A program made the position numbers and the translations under genes. From Marinagarivorans sp. UBA5870 (lineage in GTDB: Bacteria > Pseudomonadota > Gammaproteobacteria > Pseudomonadales > Cellvibrionaceae), in the NCBI GenBank assembly GCA_002432555.1, contig DJFO01000220.1, forward strand, positions 726-6,410: 5,685 nt of DNA. The letters run 5' to 3'. The notes under the pieces are model-generated. The model did no database searches, was not told where the DNA came from, and was given only the letters and a program-made list of their open reading frames with translations. Positions 1 through 5,059 of the stretch are shown one piece after another. Every line of letters starts with the position of its first letter. The stretch's first letter is position 1.

Positions 1-275
1 TTTTTGGCGAATCCATGTTCAGCCATCGGACCAACGCATCGAAATTGGCTCTCATTGTGCTTTGCCGATTCCTACAAAATCATGGCTTCACCCTATTGGA
101 TTGCCAAGTCGCCAGTGATCATTTGTTCAGCCTCGGGGCACGCCAGATAACCCGGGTGGAATTTGAGAAAACACTCACGAATATTGCCGATACCCAGTCA
201 ATTTTTAGCATGCAGCCAACTTGGCAGAGGGTCGCGAACAAAGTAATCTCCGTCGATGGACATATCAGCCATTAA
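1..275 (+). CDS. aat: Leucyl/phenylalanyl-tRNA--protein transferase, 3' part only
   Basis: This is the C-terminal ~90 residues of Aat, a cytoplasmic enzyme that transfers Leu or Phe from aminoacyl-tRNA to proteins with N-terminal Lys or Arg, creating a primary N-degron for ClpS/ClpAP. The frame is open from base 3 and begins with Phe-Gly-Glu-Ser-Met-Phe-Ser, the hallmark FGESMFS motif of the family. It continues with the usual NASK segment, then LLDCQV and HLFSLGA. The Met at base 15 lies inside the motif and is not a start; the real start is upstream of the window. The full protein is normally about 230 residues, so roughly 60% is missing. The TAA stop at 273-275 lies inside bpt, giving a 20-base overlap that suggests one mRNA and translational coupling. 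The tail after LGA is somewhat divergent but has the expected length. Confidence 0.93.
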   Translation, partial: FGESMFSHRTNASKLALIVLCRFLQNHGFTLLDCQVASDHLFSLGARQITRVEFEKTLTNIADTQSIFSMQPTWQRVANKVISVDGHISH

Positions 276-960
276 GCTTTACGCCACCCACGAGCACCCT
301 TGCAGCTACTTAAAAGATCGCGCTGCCACCACGATTTTTGTCGATCCGGCGCTGATCCTGAACAGCCATATCTACAGCGAACTTTCCGACTTTGGTTTCC
401 GCCGCAGCGGAAAACATATTTATCGGCCCAATTGTCGGTCCTGCCACGCTTGCATCCCGGTACGGATACCCGTCGAGGCGTTTCAACCAACCCGCACCCA
501 GAAGCGCTGTCTAAAGCGCAATGCCGACCTGACAGTCACCGTGCGGAAGACCATCAAAACCGACGAGCACTATTCCCTGTACGCCAACTACATCCAACTG
601 CGCCATGCTGACGGCGATATGTACCCCCCGAGCCGCGAACAATATGACGACTTCCTCAGCGCTGAGTGGGGCGTCACACGTTATTTAGAGTTCCGCTCAA
701 AGGACAAGCTCGTGGGCGTTGCAGTCTCCGATCAACTCGATCAGGGATTGTCCGCTATTTACACATTTTTTGATCCGGCAGAATCGAGCCGCAGCCTCGG
801 TGTGTTCGCCGTGCTGGAACAACTTAAGCTGGCTGCGCAGCTCGGGCTACCCTATGTGTACCTCGGCTACTGGATTCGTGAATGCGCCAAGATGCGCTAC
901 AAAACCCAGTATCGCCCGCTCCAAATGTACATCAATAACCATTGGCTGACGTTCACCTGA
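256..960 (+). CDS. bpt: Aspartate/glutamate leucyltransferase (bacterial Ate1 homologue)
   Basis: Bpt transfers Leu from leucyl-tRNA to proteins with N-terminal Asp or Glu, turning secondary destabilising residues into a primary N-degron read by ClpS. The 234-residue length matches the family (about 235 in Pseudomonas). Visible motifs are Cys16-Ser-Tyr-Leu; the N-terminal cysteine cluster Cys60-x2-Cys63-x2-Cys66 after [16 protein letters not shown] at 116-126; SAIYTFFDP at 166-174; YLGYWI at 202-207; and MRYKTQYRP at 213-221. The C-terminal half is the GNAT-like transferase fold. No clear Shine-Dalgarno sequence precedes ATG 256, which fits coupling to the overlapping aat. Bacterial members of this family are often annotated arginyltransferase, but the characterised Vibrio vulnificus enzyme uses leucine. 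The sequence looks distinctly gammaproteobacterial. All family motifs I know appear intact. Confidence 0.95.
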   Translation: MDISAIKLYATHEHPCSYLKDRAATTIFVDPALILNSHIYSELSDFGFRRSGKHIYRPNCRSCHACIPVRIPVEAFQPTRTQKRCLKRNADLTVTVRKTIKTDEHYSLYANYIQLRHADGDMYPPSREQYDDFLSAEWGVTRYLEFRSKDKLVGVAVSDQLDQGLSAIYTFFDPAESSRSLGVFAVLEQLKLAAQLGLPYVYLGYWIRECAKMRYKTQYRPLQMYINNHWLTFT

Positions 961-1000
961 GAAAAAACCTTCCCCGCACTTGGAACCCGCGCCCAATTCA

Positions 1001-1035
1001 GGCAAAATTGCCGCCTCTTTGGCGGGTGCCCACCC
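1001..1035 (+). promoter_or_regulatory. Chain of three overlapping inverted repeats in the infA leader
   Basis: The 125-base gap between bpt and infA contains three short perfect inverted repeats in series. GGCAA/TTGCC lies at 1001-1005 and 1008-1012. CCGCC/GGCGG lies at 1011-1015 and 1021-1025. GGGTG/CACCC lies at 1024-1028 and 1031-1035. Each shares two bases with the next, so neighbouring hairpins cannot both form fully. No T-run follows, so this is not a typical terminator. It may be leader structure or simply GC-rich sequence; function is inferred. I saw no convincing -35/-10 pair for an infA promoter in this gap. Confidence 0.35.
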
Positions 1036-1085
1036 ACGCGCTCATAGGCCAGTTTTGTAGCGGGTTAGCTTGAGGAAATTGCCGA

Positions 1086-1304
1086 ATGGCGAAAGAAGAC
1101 AATTTTGAGATGGACGGGGAGGTGATTGATACCCTCCCCAACACGACTTTTCGGGTCAAACTGGACAATGGACACGTGGTAACGGCCCATATATCAGGCA
1201 AGATGCGCAAAAACTATATCCGTATCCTAACGGGCGACAAAGTGAAAGTGGAGCTCACGCCCTACGACCTCACCAAAGGACGCATCACCTACCGCGCCAG
1301 ATAA
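1086..1304 (+). CDS. infA: Translation initiation factor IF-1
   Basis: IF-1 binds the 30S ribosomal A site and, with IF-2 and IF-3, controls start-codon selection. The 72-residue product is the standard bacterial length and reads as one S1-type OB fold. It begins [13 protein letters not shown], then has the near-invariant segments [27 protein letters not shown] and the C-terminal [13 protein letters not shown]. The sequence is very close to the Pseudomonas/E. coli type and unlike the usual alphaproteobacterial version, which tends to read GKMRKNRIRVL. The start is supported by GAGGAA at 1072-1077, 8 bases before the ATG. The gene is co-directional with aat-bpt but 125 bases downstream, so it could have its own promoter. 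It converges with clpA, with 22 bases between stop codons. Confidence 0.98.
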   Translation: MAKEDNFEMDGEVIDTLPNTTFRVKLDNGHVVTAHISGKMRKNYIRILTGDKVKVELTPYDLTKGRITYRAR

Positions 1305-1314
1305 GCCTCGACTC

Positions 1315-1340
1315 CGGTAGAAACCATCAGGCTTCTACCG
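1315..1340. terminator. Hairpin at the convergent infA/clpA 3' ends (terminator-like, no T-tract)
   Basis: A perfect 8-bp stem, CGGTAGAA at 1315-1322 paired with TTCTACCG at 1333-1340, flanks a 10-base loop in which CC/GG (1324-1325 with 1330-1331) can also pair. It spans the clpA stop codon and last codons and lies 10 bases past the infA stop. Neither strand has a T-run after the stem, so it is not a canonical intrinsic terminator. Its position between converging genes suggests a shared 3'-end or mRNA-stabilising structure. Confidence 0.45.
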
Positions 1341-3594
1341 CGAGCTCTAACTCTTTGCCTTTCACGCTTATTCTGACCGTACCGCCCCTCTCGCTCAGGG
1401 CGCCAAACAATACCATCTCTGCCAGGGGCTTCTTAATTTTCTCCTGGATGATACGCGCCATAGGTCGGGCACCCATCTTGACGTCATAACCGTGGGTAGC
1501 GAGCCATTCCCTCGCTTCGTCCGTCACGTCCATAGTGACCTTCTTGTCGTCCAACTGGGACTGGAGCTCCATCAGGAACTTATCGACAACCGTGCGTATT
1601 ACGTCCATGCCTAAAGATCCAAACTGGATGATGGCGTCCAAGCGGTTGCGGAACTCGGGTGAGAAGGTTCGCTTGATCACTTCCATAGCGTCGGTTGTAT
1701 GATCCTGCTTGGTAAACCCGATCGACGCACGGCTGGAGATCTCCGCGCCGGCGTTGGTCGTCATGATCAATACTACATTTCGGAAATCCGCGACGCGGCC
1801 ATTATTGTCGGTCAGCTTGCCGTGATCCATCACCTGTAGCAGCAAATTAAAAACATCCGGGTGCGCCTTTTCGATCTCATCGAGCAAGACCACGCTGTGC
1901 GGCTGCTTGGTGACAGCCTCAGTCAACAGACCGCCTTGGTCAAAGCCCACATAGCCGGGAGGCGCTCCTATCAGGCGGGACACTGTGTGGCGCTCCATGT
2001 ATTCCGACATGTCGAATCGGATGAGCTCAACACCCATGGCTTTCGCAAGCTGTCGACAGAGCTCGGTTTTGCCAACGCCGGTTGGACCCGCAAACAGGAA
2101 GGATCCAATCGGTTTTTCGTGACTGGAGAGCCCGGCGCGGGAGAGCTTTATGGCCGCGCCTATTGCGCGGATCGCCTCCTCCTGGCCGAATACGGTCATG
2201 CGCAAAACATCTTCGAGCTTGGCCAACTGCTCTTTGTCCGAAGAAGAAACCGTCTTAGCAGGAATACGAGCAATCTTGGCGACAATTTCCTCAACGTCAC
2301 GGATCCCGATCTGCTTCTTGCGCTTGCTGGCCGGTTGCAACTGCTGGTAGGCACCGGCTTCATCGATCACATCGATCGCTTTATCCGGCATGAATCGATC
2401 GTGAATATATTTGCTCGACAGTTCCGCTGCGGCGCGCAGCGCGGCATCGGTGTATTTGAGGTTATGGTGGCGCTCGAAACGCGACTTCAAACCTTTCAGA
2501 ATTTTGTAGGTATCCTCGATTGATGGCTCGTTAACGTCAATCTTCTGGAAACGGCGTGACAAGGCGCGGTCTTTGTCGAAGATACCGCGGTATTCTTGAA
2601 AGGTAGTCGACCCGATACAGCGCAACTCGCCAGTCGTCAGCAAAGGTTTCAGCAAGTTGGATGCATCCATCACACCGCCTGACGCTGCACCAGCACCTAT
2701 GATTGTGTGGATTTCATCGATAAACAAAATAGCTTTCTTGCGTTTTTTCAGTTCGGCCAGCAGACCCTTGAACCGTTTTTCAAAATCGCCCCGGAACTTG
2801 GTCCCGGCCAAGAGCGAACCGAGATCGAGAGAATAAACGACACTCTCTGCAAGAATACCGGGAACCTCCCGGTCGATGATCTTCTTCGCTAAACCTTCCG
2901 CTATCGCCGTTTTACCAACGCCGCTTTCACCCACCAGGAGCGGATTGTTCTTGCGCCTACGAGCGAGAATCTGCACCACCCTTTCCAACTCGAATTCGCG
3001 GCCGACGAGCGGGTCTATACGGCCTTGCAAAGCCATTTCGTTCAAATTTGTAGCATATGAATCCAGGGGGTTGCCCGCGCCCGCTTCGGTATTGCTCGAA
3101 ACTGCCTCGTCGTCAGTTTGTTCGTGGCCCGCTTCAGATCCGTGGTCAGTTTCGCCGGAGACTTTGGTGATGCCGTGCGTGATGTAGTTGACAACATCGA
3201 TGCGCGCGACGCTTTGCTGCTTCAGGTAATAAACTGCTTGGCTTTCTTGCTCACTGAATATGGCGACCAGGACGTTGGCCCCGGTCACTTCAGATTTGCC
3301 TGACGATTGGACATGGAAAACGGCGCGCTGCAGTACGCGCTGGAATCCAAGCGTAGGCTGCGTCTCGCGCTCGTTATCGGCCTCAGGAATGAGCGGAGTA
3401 GTGGAATCGACAAATTCCACCAGCTCCTGCCGCAGTACACTCAGATTCGCGCCGCAGGCACGCAAGACGTTGGCGGCCGATTCATTGTCAATGAGCGCCA
3501 GCAAAAGATGCTCGACCGTCATGAATTCATGACGCTTTGAGCGGGCCCCTTTAAATGCCAGATTTAAAGTAATTTCTAACTCTTTGCTCAACAT
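1327..3594 (-). CDS. clpA: ATP-dependent Clp protease ATP-binding subunit ClpA
   Basis: ClpA is the hexameric AAA+ unfoldase of the cytoplasmic ClpAP protease. It takes N-degron substrates from ClpS and also ssrA-tagged proteins, and threads them into ClpP. The 755-residue length is normal. The N-domain (about 1-145), where ClpS docks, is followed by an acidic linker (about 146-178). In D1, Walker A GESGVGKT is at 222-229, the pore loop KFRG at 266-269 and Walker B ILFIDE at 289-294. In D2, Walker A GPTGVGKT is at 503-510, the pore loop GYVG at 547-550, Walker B VVLLDE at 568-573 and the sensor-2 region GARPMAR at 708-714. An IGF tripeptide at 625-627 sits where the ClpP-docking loop belongs, so ClpP partnership is expected. 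AGGTGA (3607-3602) lies 7 bases before the ATG. The sequence is strongly gammaproteobacterial. It follows clpS by 25 bases on the same strand. Confidence 0.98.
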   Translation of the reverse strand: MLSKELEITLNLAFKGARSKRHEFMTVEHLLLALIDNESAANVLRACGANLSVLRQELVEFVDSTTPLIPEADNERETQPTLGFQRVLQRAVFHVQSSGKSEVTGANVLVAIFSEQESQAVYYLKQQSVARIDVVNYITHGITKVSGETDHGSEAGHEQTDDEAVSSNTEAGAGNPLDSYATNLNEMALQGRIDPLVGREFELERVVQILARRRKNNPLLVGESGVGKTAIAEGLAKKIIDREVPGILAESVVYSLDLGSLLAGTKFRGDFEKRFKGLLAELKKRKKAILFIDEIHTIIGAGAASGGVMDASNLLKPLLTTGELRCIGSTTFQEYRGIFDKDRALSRRFQKIDVNEPSIEDTYKILKGLKSRFERHHNLKYTDAALRAAAELSSKYIHDRFMPDKAIDVIDEAGAYQQLQPASKRKKQIGIRDVEEIVAKIARIPAKTVSSSDKEQLAKLEDVLRMTVFGQEEAIRAIGAAIKLSRAGLSSHEKPIGSFLFAGPTGVGKTELCRQLAKAMGVELIRFDMSEYMERHTVSRLIGAPPGYVGFDQGGLLTEAVTKQPHSVVLLDEIEKAHPDVFNLLLQVMDHGKLTDNNGRVADFRNVVLIMTTNAGAEISSRASIGFTKQDHTTDAMEVIKRTFSPEFRNRLDAIIQFGSLGMDVIRTVVDKFLMELQSQLDDKKVTMDVTDEAREWLATHGYDVKMGARPMARIIQEKIKKPLAEMVLFGALSERGGTVRISVKGKELELAVEA

Positions 3595-3605
3595 CGCCTT
3601 TTCAC

Positions 3606-3619
3606 CTGAATATATTCAG
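3606..3619. repeat. Perfect 14-base palindrome in the clpS-clpA gap
   Basis: CTGAATATATTCAG is an exact palindrome. It begins immediately after the clpS TAG codon in the direction of transcription, and its last two bases form the start of the clpA Shine-Dalgarno sequence (AGGTGA, 3607-3602). In RNA it could fold as a 5-bp stem with a TATA loop next to the clpA ribosome binding site; in DNA it could be a dimer-binding site. Its existence is directly visible; any role is inferred. Confidence 0.6.
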
Positions 3620-4048
3620 CTACGATTCGTCCCCCTCTACTGCTTCGATCTCGCAGAGCAGAGGGTGCTCATTATCGCGAGCGTACTGATTTACCTGCGC
3701 CGCTTTGGTCTCCGCTACATCCCGGGAATATATGCCACACGTCGCCTTGCCCTGAGTATGTACAACCAGCATGACCCGAGTTGCTTTTTCACGATCCATG
3801 CCAAAAAAGATTTCTAGGGTCTCGACCACAAATTCCATCGGCGTGTAATCGTCATTCAAAATAAGGACTTTATACATCGAGGGTTTTTTGGTTTTGGGGC
3901 GTGGCTTTAAAAGCAGGCCCGTCTGACGGTCGCGGTCCTGATCACTGCCGCCCGATCCATCCCCGTCCCCGCCATCGGGGGGCGGCAGGGCCGGCATGTC
4001 ATCGTCCATTGTGATCGGCAGAAATGTAGGGCGCAAAATTGTGTCCAT
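3620..4048 (-). CDS. clpS: ClpS, N-degron adaptor of ClpAP
   Basis: ClpS binds N-terminal Leu, Phe, Tyr and Trp residues and hands the proteins to the ClpA N-domain. The core fold is residues ~57-137. Key residues are present: Asn65-Asp66-Asp67 in [10 protein letters not shown] (alpha-amino-group binding), Met71 (the specificity gatekeeper of E. coli ClpS) and His97 in [18 protein letters not shown] and [18 protein letters not shown] follow. At 142 residues it is longer than E. coli ClpS (106) because of a ~57-residue N-terminus rich in Asp, Gly and Pro, ending in a basic [10 protein letters not shown] stretch. Met14 and Met18 are alternative starts. None of the three has a good Shine-Dalgarno sequence, so the N-terminus is uncertain. 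Met71 suggests ordinary ClpS1-type specificity rather than ClpS2. It heads the clpS-clpA operon; no cspD lies beside it, unlike in many gammaproteobacteria. Confidence 0.95.
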   Translation of the reverse strand: MDTILRPTFLPITMDDDMPALPPPDGGDGDGSGGSDQDRDRQTGLLLKPRPKTKKPSMYKVLILNDDYTPMEFVVETLEIFFGMDREKATRVMLVVHTQGKATCGIYSRDVAETKAAQVNQYARDNEHPLLCEIEAVEGDES

Positions 4049-4070
4049 GATCTTTTTATTTATGAAATTT

Positions 4071-4131
4071 ATTGTACCGCAAAACAGGGCGGGAATATCT
4101 TAAAATATAGACCCGAAGGGCCGGAAATAAA
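4071..4131 (-). promoter_or_regulatory. Candidate clpS-clpA promoters
   Basis: The 120-base AT-rich stretch between the phasin terminator and clpS must hold the operon's promoter if the terminator is efficient. Two -10-like hexamers read on the minus strand. TATATT (4109-4104) has TTTATT (4131-4126) 16 bases upstream, a partial -35 match. TACAAT (4076-4071) has no good -35. Neither matches the consensus well at both elements, and no clear heat-shock promoter was recognised. Confidence 0.3.
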
Positions 4132-4168
4132 AGAGGGGCAAAGCGCCGCAAAGAAACGAAAATGCGAT

Positions 4169-4193
4169 AAAAAAACCCCGCCATTGAGCGGGG
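4169..4193 (-). terminator. Intrinsic terminator of the phasin gene
   Basis: On the minus strand a 6-bp all-GC stem, CCCCGC (4193-4188) with GCGGGG (4181-4176), encloses a 6-base loop and is followed by seven T residues (4175-4169). Four A-T pairs can extend the stem. It lies about 28 bases past the phasin stop and upstream of clpS on the same strand, so it should separate the two transcription units. On the plus strand the same stem is followed by TTTTCC, giving some bidirectional potential. Confidence 0.92.
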
Positions 4194-4220
4194 TTTTCCT
4201 TGAAACTGGGGCCTGTTTGA

Positions 4221-4748
4221 TTAGGCGGCTGCGGAATCCGTAGCTTTTTTCATTGTTTTGCCCATCTGGTCGTTGATTGGAGCAAAGGAATCCGTGCAGA
4301 GCTTTACGCTCAGTTCAGACAGCTTTGTCGCGTTCGACAGAAACTCGTCATAGCTGGACTGCGCCAGTTTTGATTGTGCTTCGGCAAATTCGTTCAATGT
4401 TTTGCAGGAAAACAGCGTCTTTGTCGCCGCAGCATTTTTCTCACCAGCGTCCTGAGCGATCTGGGAAACCGTTTTCACGATTTCTTCCATGCCTTTTTGG
4501 AAAATTGTAGTGGATTTTACAAGCGCATCCATCTGGTCCTGGCCCAGAACGGCGGCATCCTGTGTGAACTTATCGAATTGTTTGTTACCTTTAAACATGG
4601 GCATCTCCTTAAAAAAATCATTCGACGGGAAGCTTTGGAATGCAGCAAAAGGTGAAGTCGCGGCCTTTGGGGCGGCTTTAGAAGCCGCAAGCGCGACGAC
4701 AGTCGTCTTTTTTTCTGCATCTTTTTTGGCTGGCTTAGGGTCTGCCAT
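4221..4748 (-). CDS. Phasin family protein (polyhydroxyalkanoate granule-associated)
   Basis: This 175-residue protein looks like an alphaproteobacterial phasin, an amphipathic helical protein that coats polyhydroxyalkanoate granules in the cytoplasm. The first ~35 residues are rich in Lys, Ala and Pro (MADPKPAKKDAEKK, then an Ala/Lys stretch). Residues ~55-170 are predicted mostly helical with heptad-like spacing, including QMDALVKST at 72-80, a variant of the family's start, followed by GMEEIVKTVSQIAQD and later helices around FAEAQSKLAQ and NATKLSELSVKL. There is no signal peptide or membrane segment. Two adjacent ATGs exist. The second, at 4748-4746, is preferred because AGGAGG lies 5 bases before it but only 2 before the first at 4751. 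It has its own terminator and likely its own promoter. No pha synthesis gene is in view, so a PHA role rests on family resemblance. Phasins have low sequence conservation, so assignment is less certain than for the Clp genes. Confidence 0.8.
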   Translation of the reverse strand: MADPKPAKKDAEKKTTVVALAASKAAPKAATSPFAAFQSFPSNDFFKEMPMFKGNKQFDKFTQDAAVLGQDQMDALVKSTTIFQKGMEEIVKTVSQIAQDAGEKNAAATKTLFSCKTLNEFAEAQSKLAQSSYDEFLSNATKLSELSVKLCTDSFAPINDQMGKTMKKATDSAAA

Positions 4749-4753
4749 CATTG

Positions 4754-4759
4754 CCTCCT
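4754..4759 (-). promoter_or_regulatory. Phasin ribosome binding site
   Basis: The minus strand reads AGGAGG, a full anti-16S match, followed by two overlapping choices of start, ATG at 4751 and ATG at 4748. Spacing is 2 bases to the first and 5 to the second, so it favours the second. Confidence 0.85.
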
Positions 4760-4811
4760 ATAGTTGTAGCGCTGCGAAGACTTACGTAAATTTATTGCAA
4801 CGCACAATATT

Positions 4812-4840
4812 AACCTATCACTGTTTACCCCCTTCGTCAA
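4812..4840 (-). promoter_or_regulatory. Candidate sigma70-type phasin promoter
   Basis: On the minus strand TTGACG (4840-4835, five of six -35 bases) is followed after exactly 17 bases by TAGGTT (4817-4812, three of six -10 bases). Transcription would start near 4805, giving a leader of about 55 bases. The -10 is weak, so the start may depend on an activator. Confidence 0.45.
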
Positions 4841-4845
4841 CTAAC

Positions 4846-4874
4846 TTTTTGTGCAGTGCAAAAATATGTATTTT
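4846..4874. promoter_or_regulatory. Two overlapping dyads upstream of the phasin promoter
   Basis: TTTTTG (4846-4851) and CAAAAA (4859-4864) form a 6-base inverted repeat around TGCAGTG, so the core reads TGCA-G-TGCA. Overlapping it, AAAATA (4861-4866) and TATTTT (4869-4874) form a second dyad. They lie 5 bases upstream of the proposed phasin -35. TGC-rich sites are reported for the PHA regulator PhaR upstream of phasin genes in alphaproteobacteria, so a PhaR-like operator is possible but inferred. Confidence 0.35.
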
Positions 4875-4980
4875 CCCGCAGTTTTTTTGGACAGGGTGCA
4901 TTAACTATGCCTAAAATACGAAACGATTGGGCTATTCGGGGGTTCGGATGGCGGTAATTACTTTTTCAAGATTCCTTCGG

Positions 4981-4986
4981 TATAAT
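4981..4986 (+). promoter_or_regulatory. TATAAT -10 box for the carboxypeptidase gene
   Basis: A perfect -10 hexamer. The sequence 17 bases upstream (TTACTT, 4958-4963) is a poor -35. Transcription would begin near 4993, leaving a leader of about 67 bases before the TTG start at 5060. The box overlaps an in-frame ATG at 4985, which would then lie outside the mRNA. It is divergent from the phasin promoter across a shared ~300-base regulatory gap. Confidence 0.5.
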
Positions 4987-5046
4987 GATTGGCAATACTA
5001 ACAGACAGACTTTAAAGGGATTCTTCCTCTTTGCACCGAAGTCTGC

Positions 5047-5051
5047 AGGAG
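5047..5051 (+). promoter_or_regulatory. Ribosome binding site deciding a TTG start
   Basis: AGGAG lies 8 bases before the in-frame TTG at 5060. No comparable site precedes the in-frame ATG at 4985, where the upstream bases read TCCTTCGGTATA. This is the main reason for choosing the TTG. Confidence 0.65.
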
Positions 5052-5059
5052 ACAGGGTT

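Noticed and set aside
300..611. 103-residue frame inside bpt
   Set aside because: Out-of-frame with bpt, which has intact family motifs throughout the same bases.
1861..2523. 220-residue plus-strand open frame opposite clpA
   Set aside because: It lies wholly within the conserved clpA D1/D2 coding region on the other strand, has no recognisable domain and no ribosome binding site; a shadow of clpA codon use.
4049..4168. Possible small RNA between the phasin terminator and clpS
   Set aside because: No second terminator or clear structured RNA family was seen; the stretch is adequately explained as the clpS promoter and leader.
4489..4914. 141-residue plus-strand open frame opposite the phasin start
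   Set aside because: It reads antisense through the phasin gene and its promoter; composition is Cys/Phe-rich with no family resemblance.
4985..5059. ATG-initiated N-terminal extension of the carboxypeptidase
   Set aside because: ATG is part of TATAAT, no ribosome binding site precedes it, and it would place 25 extra residues before an already complete signal peptide.
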